DNA from: Planktophila sp965267775
GTDB lineage: Bacteria > Actinomycetota > Actinomycetes > Nanopelagicales > Nanopelagicaceae
Direction: 5' to 3'
DNA length: 64,000 nucleotides
Assembly: GCA_965267775.1 (NCBI GenBank)
Contig: OZ254140.1
Location: 806,001 to 870,000, forward strand
Under the pieces are notes generated by a model. It did not search any database and was not told where the DNA came from. It worked only from the letters and a program-made list of their open reading frames with translations. Position numbers and translations under genes: made by a program. How positions within the stretch are numbered: the first letter of the stretch is position 1; each line of letters begins with the position of its first letter. Shown here one piece after another: positions 25,290 to 33,603 of the stretch.

Positions 25290-26405
25290 CTCCATAGCCG
25301 CAAGGCGTCCTGAAAGTAGTGCGCCATTCTGCGAACCTGCAGTCAGGTAATCGCCTGCAATAAAGAGTTCATCGTTGATACGCGCCGATGTCACGCCATT
25401 CTTACCTGGCTTAAATACCGGCAATGAATTTCGAATGTCGTAACGCTTGATTAATTCAAACTCTGATGGAGCTACTCCCCAGAACTTAGAGATTTCATTG
25501 AGCGCTTCAGCATCCGTAATAGAGGAAATTGAAGTTGATGAAATCAGCGTCTTATCTTCCGGCGCATATTGAGAGACAACATTGCTCAGAGCAATCGAAT
25601 TAACAATTGGGTTCGCTGTACTTGTCACTCGTAGGCACTTGGAAGAAATTAAGCCTGAGGGAAGCGCGTGATACCAGGTGTGGCTATCCGTGAATCCACT
25701 ATCTACAGAGACGTGCGTCAGTTTCGCTGTTGTATGAGCATCCGTTGCAAGGATGACCTTCTTACCGGCAAATTGCTGCAGAGAATCGATTGGGTTGTTG
25801 AGAACCACATTCTCTACCCGCGCACCAAGAGCTGCTGATAACGCACCCGCACCTGCGCGAGGCAGACCTGAATCCCCTGCAACAAAGCTCTTAATAATCT
25901 CTCGACCGTAGGAGCTATCGATATTTTCAAGATCGGTCAGGAAGACTCCGCGAAGAAATGGCTTCAGCACGTTTTCATAGAGATTGCCGGTACCTGATGC
26001 AAGAAGAGCATCACGGAGAGAGATTGAGCTATTGGGCTTATCCCCCACAAACTTCAACACTGCAATTTTCTCAGCAAGTGAACCCAATGGTGAGCGAGTT
26101 GCAAGTATTGGGTGAAGGCGTGGATCTCCAATTGATGAAATTCCGAATGGAGTGATGACATCAATAGTGCGATCTGATTTACAGAAATCAATCTCACCGA
26201 TGACTTTAAGGCGCTTGATCTCTGAATATCCAGAGTTAATCAACTGGAAACCACGGTCGAGTATGTAACCATCGATGTAATCAGATCGAACTCGACCTCC
26301 GAGATCATCGGATGCTTCATAGAGTTCGACGGATTCACCGGCCTCCTGCAACGTAATTGCTGCGCTGAGGCCGGCGAGTCCGCCACCAATAACTACATAG
26401 CTCAT
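25275..26405 (-). CDS. FAD-dependent amine-oxidase-like / desaturase-like oxidoreductase
   Basis: 376 residues. FAD-binding start VIGGGLAGLSAAITLQEAG with the acidic ribose end LYEASDDLGGRVRSD, the pattern of the protoporphyrinogen oxidase, phytoene desaturase and amine oxidase superfamily, and the C-terminal FAD segment FIAGDYLTAGSQNGALLSG. The substrate is not evident; carotenoid-like or other isoprenoid substrates are possible but no carotenoid gene is nearby. It is 5 bases downstream of the MMPL transporter on the same strand. Confidence 0.82.
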   Translation of the reverse strand: MSYVVIGGGLAGLSAAITLQEAGESVELYEASDDLGGRVRSDYIDGYILDRGFQLINSGYSEIKRLKVIGEIDFCKSDRTIDVITPFGISSIGDPRLHPILATRSPLGSLAEKIAVLKFVGDKPNSSISLRDALLASGTGNLYENVLKPFLRGVFLTDLENIDSSYGREIIKSFVAGDSGLPRAGAGALSAALGARVENVVLNNPIDSLQQFAGKKVILATDAHTTAKLTHVSVDSGFTDSHTWYHALPSGLISSKCLRVTSTANPIVNSIALSNVVSQYAPEDKTLISSTSISSITDAEALNEISKFWGVAPSEFELIKRYDIRNSLPVFKPGKNGVTSARINDELFIAGDYLTAGSQNGALLSGRLAAMESLAH

Positions 26406-26410
26406 CGTCT

Positions 26411-28534
26411 TTATTTATCTTGGAGCTTAGATGGCCACCAGATCTTTGGACCAATCTCATGAACAAGCGCTGGAACCAAAATCGAACGAACGATGATGGT
26501 ATCGAGCAATACACCGAATCCAACTGCAAAGCCGAGCTCTGCAAGTGGAACGAGCGGAAGGAGTCCGAGAACGGCAAATGTTGCCGCAAGAACGATTCCA
26601 GCAGATGTAATGACAGCACCTGTAACGGTTACGCCCTTGATAACACCAGCACGTGTTCCGATCTTCGCTGACTCTTCGCGAACGCGAGTCATCAAGAAGA
26701 TGTTGTAGTCGATACCGAGTGCGACAAGGAAGATAAATGCAAAGAGTGGGAATGAGTTATCGCCACCAGCAAATCCGAAGATGTGATTGAAGACTAATGC
26801 ACAGACTCCGAGCGTTGCGAAGTAAGAAAGAACTACGGTTCCCAAGAGCACTACTGCGCTAAGAATGCTACGGAGGAGCAATCCAAGAATGAGAGTGATG
26901 ACAAAGAGGATGATTGGGATGATTGTGTGGTTATCCCGATTATTGGCTGTGCGAACATCGAAGTAAGTAGCAGATGTTCCTCCCACCAATGCAGTTGGGT
27001 CAGCCTTCTTAGCTGCTTCGCGAATAGGCGTGATGTAATTTCCTGCATCAACGCTATCTGGAGCCTTATCGAGAGTTGCGTTGAGAATTACCTTTCCGCC
27101 GACTGCCTTTACATTCTGAGTCATTGGATCGATATCGTAAGAAACATCTGTTACGCCCTTCACTGCAGAGACGCTTGCAATGACCGCATCGGCCTTGCCT
27201 TGGGCGACAACAATCTTTGTTGGATCTCCCTCACCTGCTGGGAAGTGAGTATCGAGAAGTTTCTGACCAACTACAGATTCAGGATTGCCAGTAAAGGAAT
27301 CAATCGTTCCAAGACCATCTGCCTTAAGCGTTGTCGATGTGAAGGCAAGTGCGAGGAGAGCCACACCAGTGATAGCCCATGCCTTACGTGGATTCTTGCC
27401 AATTGAATTAGCAACCTTTGACCAAGGTCCACTGAGTACGTGATCATCACCATCATTGCGAGGCTTACGTGGCCAGAAGACCCAACGTCCACAGAGGACG
27501 AGTGCAGCTGGAAGGAAGGTGAGAATCGTAATCATTGAAGCAGCGATGCCGATCGCACCAATTGGTCCAAGACCCTTGGTGCTTGTTAATTGGCTAAAGA
27601 GCAACATCAAGAGTGAGATTGCAACAGTTGAACCTGAGGCAAGAATTGGCTCCCAGACTCCCTTGTAAGCAGCTTTCATCGCATCGAAACGTGACTCGTG
27701 ATGGTGTAACTCTTCGCGGTATCGCGCGATGAGTAGAAGTGCATAATCTGTTGCAGCTCCCACTACGAGTACCGACAAAATTCCTTGAGACTGACCATCG
27801 ACGTCGATGATGTTGTTCTTTGCGAGCAAGTAAACAATTCCACCTGCTGTTGTAAGTGCGAACATCGCAGACATCAAAGGAATAATCCAGAGAACAGGTG
27901 AGCGATAGACAATTATCAAAATCAACGCAACCACACCAAGGGTGGTGAGCAAGAGAGATGAATCAAGAGTTCCAAATGCGCTAAAGAGATCGCCGAGGAT
28001 TCCACCAGGTCCCGTTACATAAGGTGTAAGGCCCTGCGCTTTTGCGATAGGCGCAGCATCATCACGGAGAGCCTTAACGACAGCTGGAAGTACAGGCTTC
28101 TCATTAGGAAGAAGCTTCGAGATTGATTCACCATCGAGTGGAACATTGACGAGAATTGCTTTTCCATCTTCTGATGGGAATGCCGTTACCTGTGCGCCTT
28201 TAAGAATGTAATCACCGATTTTTGCTGAGGTGCCATCTAAAGTGAGGTTTGGAACGTCAATAAAGTGCTCATTGATGGCGGCAATTGCAGCAGGCGTTGC
28301 CTCACCTTCAAAGAGGACCAAAGTTGGGAAGTTGAAAGCTTTGCCATCTGAGAACTTAGCGATGGCATCGGATGCCTGAGCTGCCTCAGAGCCCTTAGGC
28401 AGGAAGTTTGAATTGTTGTTCTCCTGGACGCTTGAGAGCTTTCCGAAGAGCGGGCCGAAGATTCCGGTGATCATGAACCATCCGATGACAACCAAAACGG
28501 CGAGAGCAACAGGCTTTTTATTCTTAATTAGCAT
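26411..28534 (-). CDS. MMPL/RND-family transporter
   Basis: 707 residues with the MMPL plan: helix 1, a large periplasm-facing domain, helices 2-6, then the same again. The second half contains FAFIFLVALGIDYNIFLMTRVREE (the conserved proton-relay aspartate segment), matched in the first half by VLVVGAATDYALLLIARYREE. Mycobacterial relatives export lipids; in a thin-walled actinobacterium without mycolates the substrate may be another hydrophobic compound. Starts at the ATG at 28532-28534, 29 bases from divergent lipB. Confidence 0.92.
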   Translation of the reverse strand: MLIKNKKPVALAVLVVIGWFMITGIFGPLFGKLSSVQENNNSNFLPKGSEAAQASDAIAKFSDGKAFNFPTLVLFEGEATPAAIAAINEHFIDVPNLTLDGTSAKIGDYILKGAQVTAFPSEDGKAILVNVPLDGESISKLLPNEKPVLPAVVKALRDDAAPIAKAQGLTPYVTGPGGILGDLFSAFGTLDSSLLLTTLGVVALILIIVYRSPVLWIIPLMSAMFALTTAGGIVYLLAKNNIIDVDGQSQGILSVLVVGAATDYALLLIARYREELHHHESRFDAMKAAYKGVWEPILASGSTVAISLLMLLFSQLTSTKGLGPIGAIGIAASMITILTFLPAALVLCGRWVFWPRKPRNDGDDHVLSGPWSKVANSIGKNPRKAWAITGVALLALAFTSTTLKADGLGTIDSFTGNPESVVGQKLLDTHFPAGEGDPTKIVVAQGKADAVIASVSAVKGVTDVSYDIDPMTQNVKAVGGKVILNATLDKAPDSVDAGNYITPIREAAKKADPTALVGGTSATYFDVRTANNRDNHTIIPIILFVITLILGLLLRSILSAVVLLGTVVLSYFATLGVCALVFNHIFGFAGGDNSFPLFAFIFLVALGIDYNIFLMTRVREESAKIGTRAGVIKGVTVTGAVITSAGIVLAATFAVLGLLPLVPLAELGFAVGFGVLLDTIIVRSILVPALVHEIGPKIWWPSKLQDK

Positions 28535-28563
28535 GGGCGGGAGTCTACCTTTAGGCTTACCTG

Positions 28564-29211
28564 GTGCCCGTAATCGACTCCTCTCCCCTTGCTTTGAAGC
28601 GAAGCGGCCTAGTTGAGTATGAAGAGGCCCTGGCTATTCAGAGAACGATTCACTCTGAGGTCGCAGCTGGAGTTCGCCCTAACACTCTTATCCTTCTTGA
28701 GCATCCATCTATCTATACCGCTGGCAAGCGAACCCTTGATGAAGAACGCCCTGGAAATGGTGCACGAGTCCTCGATGTTGATCGCGGCGGAAAGATCACG
28801 TGGCATGGCCCGGGCCAATTGGTCGGCTATCCAATAGTTCGATTAAGTAATCCTCACGAGCTGGTTGGATTTGTTCGAGAGATTGAAGCTGGCCTGATCA
28901 AGGTCTGTGCAGATTTTGGCATCACAGGCGTAAGAGTTGCTGGTCGCTCTGGAGTCTGGATTGTCGACGAGAAGGGCGAACGTAAGGTCGCCGCAATCGG
29001 CATTCGAGTGGCATCAGGAACTTCGATGCATGGCTTTGCACTCAATGTTAATCCTGACTTATCTGCCTTTGAAGCGATTGTGCCTTGCGGAATTTCAGAT
29101 GCCGCAGTGACATCCCTAGCCCAAGAGCTCGGCCGAGAAATTACAATTGCAGAGGTAACCCCCGTTGTAGAGAAGTATCTCTACGAAGCACTAACAAAGG
29201 TGAGCGCATGA
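28564..29211 (+). CDS. lipB: Lipoyl(octanoyl) transferase
   Basis: Moves octanoate from acyl carrier protein to apo-lipoyl domains (the E2 and GcvH). 215 residues, GTG start at 28564. Seen: LLEHPSIYTAGKRT, the substrate-pocket run GGKITWHGPGQLVGYPIVRL, K141 in RKVAAIGIRV, HGFALNV and the catalytic cysteine C175 in IVPCGISD. It overlaps lipA by four bases (ATGA), giving coupled lipoate synthesis directly next to the E2 and lpd genes. Confidence 0.96.
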   Translation: MPVIDSSPLALKRSGLVEYEEALAIQRTIHSEVAAGVRPNTLILLEHPSIYTAGKRTLDEERPGNGARVLDVDRGGKITWHGPGQLVGYPIVRLSNPHELVGFVREIEAGLIKVCADFGITGVRVAGRSGVWIVDEKGERKVAAIGIRVASGTSMHGFALNVNPDLSAFEAIVPCGISDAAVTSLAQELGREITIAEVTPVVEKYLYEALTKVSA

Positions 29212-30140
29212 CAATCGCACCAGATGGCCGCAAGCTTCTCCGTATCGAAGCTCGTAACGCTGAGACTCCAATCGAGCGAAAGCCTGAATGGATCAAGACT
29301 CGCGCAAATATGGGTCCTGAGTACACACGCCTTCGCTCATTGGTAAAGACCGAATCTCTCCACACCGTCTGCCAAGAAGCTGCATGCCCAAACATCTTTG
29401 AATGTTGGGAAGATAAAGAGGCGACATTCCTTATTGGTGGCGAGCGTTGTACTCGTCGCTGTGACTTCTGCAATATCGATACCGGAAAGCCTGAACCGAT
29501 CGATCGCGATGAACCACGTCGCGTTGCAGAGTCAGTTCAATCAATGGGCCTTAAGTACGCAACTATCACTGGTGTAACACGTGATGATTTAGAAGATGAA
29601 GGCGCTTGGCTCTATGCAGAGACCATTCGCAAGGTGCACGAACTCAATCCTGGTACTGGTGTTGAAATGCTTGCTCCAGATTTCGGTGCAAAGCCACATC
29701 TTCTTAATCAGGTCTTTGAAACTCGCCCAGAAGTATTTGCGCATAACCTTGAAACAGTTCCGCGAATCTTTAAGCGCATTCGTCCAGCATTCACCTACGA
29801 AAAATCTCTCAATGTAATTACACAAGCTCGTGAATTCGGGTTGATAACAAAATCCAATTTGATCCTTGGACTTGGCGAAGAGATCAGTGAAGTCATCCAA
29901 GCCCTTGAAGATCTCCACGGTGCAGGATGCGACTTGATTACCATCACCCAATACTTGCGTCCAACAAATAAGCACCATCCAGTCGAGCGCTGGGTAAAGC
30001 CAGATGAGTTTGTAGATCTTGCAAAGCGCGCTGAAGATATTGGTTTCAGTGGCGTAATGAGCGGACCGCTTGTGCGTTCTTCTTATCGCGCAGGACGTCT
30101 CTACAAGCAGGCCCAGGAAAAGCGCGCTCTTCGTGGCTGA
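29208..30140 (+). CDS. lipA: Lipoyl synthase (radical SAM)
   Basis: Inserts two sulfurs into protein-bound octanoyl groups. 310 residues from the ATG at 29208, overlapping the lipB stop; an upstream in-frame extension lies inside lipB and is rejected. Auxiliary cluster cysteines C55, C60 and C66 lie in CQEAACPNIFEC; radical-SAM cysteines C81, C85 and C88 lie in CTRRCDFCNID. The C-terminal serine cluster ligand fits SGPLVRSSYRAG. It overlaps the following acyltransferase start by 8 bases. Confidence 0.97.
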   Translation: MTIAPDGRKLLRIEARNAETPIERKPEWIKTRANMGPEYTRLRSLVKTESLHTVCQEAACPNIFECWEDKEATFLIGGERCTRRCDFCNIDTGKPEPIDRDEPRRVAESVQSMGLKYATITGVTRDDLEDEGAWLYAETIRKVHELNPGTGVEMLAPDFGAKPHLLNQVFETRPEVFAHNLETVPRIFKRIRPAFTYEKSLNVITQAREFGLITKSNLILGLGEEISEVIQALEDLHGAGCDLITITQYLRPTNKHHPVERWVKPDEFVDLAKRAEDIGFSGVMSGPLVRSSYRAGRLYKQAQEKRALRG

Positions 30141-30837
30141 TCTCGTCTATCCCCCAGTTGTCGTTGCACTTCGCACTCTCTGGAAAGCTCTTGGCCTCAA
30201 ATTTGATTTTCAAGGTGTTGAGCATCTGCCCGATCAGAACCATGGTGGCGCCGTCCTTGCGATGAACCACATTAGCTATCTTGATTTCGCGCTAGTCGGA
30301 ACTGCCGCCCTTCCCATGAATCGTTATGTGCGTTTCATGGCGAAGAAGGAGCTCTTCGACAATAAAGTTGCGGGACCACTGCTTCGAGGGATGCACCACA
30401 TCAGCGTTGACCGTTCCAATGGCTCAGCATCATTAGTTGCTGCACTTCGCGCACTAAAAGATGGCGAAATCATCGGCATCTTCCCTGAAGGAACAATCTC
30501 TGTCTCCTTTGAAATTAAGGAGTTAAAGAGCGGCGCAGTCCGCTTGGCACAAGGTGCAGGGGTACCAGTTATTCCAACGATCATTTGGGGCTCGCAACGA
30601 CTTTGGACTAAGAAGGTAAAGCGAAATCTCGCTCAACGTGGAGTACCTATCTCGGTAACTTTCGGTGAACCGATCTACTTTGAAAAAGGCAGCGATGTCG
30701 AAGCGGGTGAGGCAATTTTGCGCGGAGCTATGGTGAAAATGCTCCATGAAGTACAGGAAAAGTATCCAGATTCACATCAAGGTCAGCGCTGGGCGCCTGT
30801 TCGCCTTGGTGGTACCGCACCTGCTCCCCTAAACTAG
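30133..30837 (+). CDS. 1-acyl-sn-glycerol-3-phosphate acyltransferase (PlsC-like)
   Basis: 235 residues from the GTG at 30133, which sits 8 bases inside the end of lipA; a longer frame starts at 30070 but its head is lipA read in another frame. The acyltransferase box NHISYLDF (HX4D) and the second box FPEGTIS are both intact, with hydrophobic N-terminal residues for membrane association. It likely makes phosphatidic acid from lysophosphatidic acid. It is 5 bases ahead of the DUF4191 gene. A second PlsC-like gene is at 53386-54078. Confidence 0.88.
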   Translation: MADLVYPPVVVALRTLWKALGLKFDFQGVEHLPDQNHGGAVLAMNHISYLDFALVGTAALPMNRYVRFMAKKELFDNKVAGPLLRGMHHISVDRSNGSASLVAALRALKDGEIIGIFPEGTISVSFEIKELKSGAVRLAQGAGVPVIPTIIWGSQRLWTKKVKRNLAQRGVPISVTFGEPIYFEKGSDVEAGEAILRGAMVKMLHEVQEKYPDSHQGQRWAPVRLGGTAPAPLN

Positions 30838-30842
30838 CGGGC

Positions 30843-31508
30843 ATGGCTAAGAATAAAGAAGCAAAGGTTAAGTCCCCACGATTTAAAGAGTTCCGTGATG
30901 CCTATGCAATCACCAAGAGCGTTAAGCCTTGGATCGGCATCCTCCTCCTTGGAGTAATCGTCGGAGTTACCGCAGTTGCAATCGGGCTCGGTGCTTGGGG
31001 TGGACATCCCATCTACGCAACATTTATCGGCCTTCCATCTTCATTGATCGTAGCTCTCGTCATTTTCACACGTATTGCAGGCTCTGCCGCATATGCCTCT
31101 ATTGAAGGTCAGATCGGTGCCGGCGCATCTGTCTTGATGGCTATTCGTAAGGGATGGACAACTACTCCTGCAGTTGCTGTTAATCGCAACCAAGATATGG
31201 TCCACCGCAGCGTTGGTCGCGGCGGAATCGTTCTTACCGCTGAAGGCGGATCTGCAACAACTCAGATGTTGCAAGATGAGAAGAAGAAGTCAGAGCGTTA
31301 TGCACCAGGTGCTCCAATTACTTTGATTGTTGTTGGCGATGGCGCTGGCCAGGTCCCACTCAAGAAGTTGCAGAAGCATGTTCAGAAATTGCCTAAGAAG
31401 CTTTCAGCACATCAGATGCGTGAACTTCGTATGCGCCTTAAGGCTGTCGGCGGAATGTCTCTGCCAGTTCCAAAGGGACCAATGCCTAAGGGTGTAAAGA
31501 TTAAGTAA
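30843..31508 (+). CDS. DUF4191 membrane protein
   Basis: 221 residues: a basic N-terminus, two adjacent helices (about 30-53 and 56-80), then a hydrophilic domain with VGRGGIVLTAEGG and a basic, proline-rich tail ending in PKGVKIK. This is the DUF4191 pattern, which in actinobacteria lies immediately after lipA (Rv2219 in M. tuberculosis, from memory). Function is unknown. It follows the acyltransferase by 5 bases and its stop abuts the convergent RDD gene. Confidence 0.88.
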   Translation: MAKNKEAKVKSPRFKEFRDAYAITKSVKPWIGILLLGVIVGVTAVAIGLGAWGGHPIYATFIGLPSSLIVALVIFTRIAGSAAYASIEGQIGAGASVLMAIRKGWTTTPAVAVNRNQDMVHRSVGRGGIVLTAEGGSATTQMLQDEKKKSERYAPGAPITLIVVGDGAGQVPLKKLQKHVQKLPKKLSAHQMRELRMRLKAVGGMSLPVPKGPMPKGVKIK

Positions 31509-31880
31509 TTACCGTCTTACTAAAACAGTATTAGATAGACGCTCGTTTACTCCACGACCATTCTCATCGAATGTAATCGCGGTAATGATGACCACCATGA
31601 GCAGAGTTCGAATCAAGGCCTGAACTGGTGTTGCCACTCCTCCGTCGCTAAAGCGAACAACCTTGAGGCCGACGATTCTGTGGCCAAATGAGGAGCCACC
31701 TAGGCTGACCAAAATCAGGTATTGAAGCGCCAGAACGAGTAGGACCGTGCCGCCGATTCCACGGCTACGCTCTAGGAAAGTGCCACTGCCCGCGAAGAAG
31801 CCCAAGGTAACGGCGTAGGCCGCGAGCCAGTCGATCGTGATACCGAGCATGCGACGGCCTTGGCTGATGCGTGGATACAT
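31509..31880 (-). CDS. RDD-family membrane protein
   Basis: About 123 residues from the ATG at 31878-31880. Three hydrophobic helices, with R and D residues in the first (GRRMLGITIDWLAAY) giving the family name, and GGSSFGHRIVGLKVVRFSDGG in the loop. Function is unknown; some relatives affect transport. The order lipA-DUF4191-RDD-glnA matches mycobacteria. The gene is divergent from glnA, with a GlnR-type operator between them. Confidence 0.85.
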   Translation of the reverse strand: MYPRISQGRRMLGITIDWLAAYAVTLGFFAGSGTFLERSRGIGGTVLLVLALQYLILVSLGGSSFGHRIVGLKVVRFSDGGVATPVQALIRTLLMVVIITAITFDENGRGVNERLSNTVLVRR

Positions 31881-31919
31881 GGCGGTAAGCCTACCGAGAT
31901 GAGACAAGTCGGTCGATTT

Positions 31920-31935
31920 GTTACATAGGCGTAAC
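31920..31935. promoter_or_regulatory. GlnR-type operator upstream of glnA
   Basis: GTTAC at 31920-31924 and GTAAC at 31931-31935 are separated by the six bases ATAGGC. This is the spacing and half-site pattern of the actinobacterial nitrogen regulator GlnR (gTnAC-n6-GnAAC). It lies 116 bases ahead of the glnA start and 39 bases from the RDD start. No glnR gene is in the window. Confidence 0.6.
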
Positions 31936-32051
31936 ACGCCAATTCACATAAGTGGCCATTCAGGTTCTAGGCTCTGCCACATAGAAAGGCTCAAAGTCGA
32001 GCCCTTTCGACAGGGTCAATTCGACTATGAGACTTATTGGGAGTCATGCAT

Positions 32052-33485
32052 ATGTTTAAGAATTCAAGCGAAATATTCGCGTATATCAAGAAGGAAGACG
32101 TCAAGCTTATTGATGTTCGCTTTACTGATCTTCCAGGAATCCAGCACCACTTCAACGTTCCAGTTGAATCATTTGATGAAGCAGTCTTCACAGATGGTTT
32201 GATGTTCGATGGTTCATCAATCCGCGGATTCCAGTCAATCCACGAATCAGATATGAAGCTTCTTCCAGTTCCATCATCTGCATATATCGATCCATTCCGT
32301 CTTGAGAAGACTCTCGTCATTATCTTCTCTGTTCACAATCCTTCAGATAACACTCCTTACTCACGCGATCCACGTGGCGTTGTAGCGAAGGCAGTTGAGT
32401 ACTTGAAGTCAACAGGTATCGCAGATCAGGCATTCTTTGCTCCAGAAGCAGAGTTCTATGTCTTCGATGCAGTTCGATTTAAGACAGGCATCAACGAGTC
32501 ATTCCACCACATCGATTCTTACGAAGGTGCTTGGAATACAGGCATCGTTGCAGATCCAGATGGAACACCTAACCGCGGATACCGCACACGTATTAAGGGC
32601 GGGTACTTCCCTGTTTCACCAACAGATCAGTATGCAGATCTTCGCGATGAAATGGTGATGGAGCTCGGTCGTGCAGGTCTTCTTGTTGAGCGTTCACACC
32701 ACGAAGTGGGAACAGCTGGCCAGATGGAGATCAACTACAAGTTCACCGATATTCTTACTGCAGGCGATGAGTTGATGAAGTTTAAGTACATCATCCGCAA
32801 CGTTGCATGGGAAGGCGGCAAGACAGCTACATTTATGCCAAAGCCACTCTTCGGAGATAACGGCTCAGGTATGCACGTTCACCAGTCACTCTGGAAGGAT
32901 GGCAAGCCACTCTTCTTCGAAGCTGGCACATATGGCGATCTCTCAGATATGGCACGTTGGTATATCGGTGGACTCTTGAAGCATGCACCATCACTTCTTG
33001 CATTCACCAACCCAACTGTTAACTCATACCGTCGTTTGGTTCCAGGATACGAAGCTCCAGTAAACCTCGTTTACTCAGCTCGTAACCGTTCAGCATGTAT
33101 CCGTATCCCAATTACAGGATCATCACCAAAGGCAAAGCGCGTTGAGTTCCGTTGCCCAGATCCATCATCAAACCCATATCTCGCATTTGCAGCAATGCTC
33201 ATGGCTGGTATCGATGGAATCATCAATAAGATCGAACCACCTGCTCCAGTTGATAAGGATCTCTACGAGCTCGAGGGTGCAGAAGCTGCAGCTATCCCAC
33301 AGGTTCCAGGTTCACTCGATGCAGTACTTAACTCACTTGAAGCAGACCACGAATTCCTTACAAAGGGTGGAGTCTTCACTGACGATCTCATCGCAACATG
33401 GATCGAATGGAAGCGTACAAATGAAGTTGATTACGTACGCCTACGTCCGCATCCAGCTGAGTTCGAGCTTTACTACGACATCTAA
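32052..33485 (+). CDS. glnA: Glutamine synthetase type I
   Basis: Forms glutamine from glutamate, ammonia and ATP. About 477 residues. The start is taken at the ATG at 32052 (MFKNSSEIFAYIKKEDVK), since GGGAG at 32039-32043 is 8 bases ahead; ATG at 32046 is too close to it. Motifs: FDGSSIRGFQSIHESDM, FAPEAEFYVFD with metal glutamates, NGSGMHVHQS, and the ATP segment KPLFGDNGSG. The adenylylation loop DLYELEGAE carries the expected tyrosine, so post-translational control by GlnE is likely. A GlnR-type site lies upstream and a strong terminator follows. Confidence 0.97.
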   Translation: MFKNSSEIFAYIKKEDVKLIDVRFTDLPGIQHHFNVPVESFDEAVFTDGLMFDGSSIRGFQSIHESDMKLLPVPSSAYIDPFRLEKTLVIIFSVHNPSDNTPYSRDPRGVVAKAVEYLKSTGIADQAFFAPEAEFYVFDAVRFKTGINESFHHIDSYEGAWNTGIVADPDGTPNRGYRTRIKGGYFPVSPTDQYADLRDEMVMELGRAGLLVERSHHEVGTAGQMEINYKFTDILTAGDELMKFKYIIRNVAWEGGKTATFMPKPLFGDNGSGMHVHQSLWKDGKPLFFEAGTYGDLSDMARWYIGGLLKHAPSLLAFTNPTVNSYRRLVPGYEAPVNLVYSARNRSACIRIPITGSSPKAKRVEFRCPDPSSNPYLAFAAMLMAGIDGIINKIEPPAPVDKDLYELEGAEAAAIPQVPGSLDAVLNSLEADHEFLTKGGVFTDDLIATWIEWKRTNEVDYVRLRPHPAEFELYYDI

Positions 33486-33492
33486 GATCTTC

Positions 33493-33537
33493 AAAGAAAG
33501 AGCCCCTGTCAGTAATACTGGCAGGGGCTCTTTCTTT
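33493..33537 (+). terminator. Strong intrinsic terminator after glnA
   Basis: A 20-base-pair stem (33493-33512 with 33518-33537; one G-T wobble) encloses the loop TAATA. The 5' arm begins AAAGAAAGAGCCCC and the 3' arm ends GGGGCTCTTTCTTT, giving the terminal T-rich run. It lies 8 bases after the glnA stop and also has an A-rich other side, so it could work in both directions. It marks the end of the conserved block. Confidence 0.93.
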
Positions 33538-33603
33538 GACTGGTTATCTCATCTATGACCAAGAATTTAAGTTCAATTCTTAAATCTTCAATAGAATCAA
33601 CGC

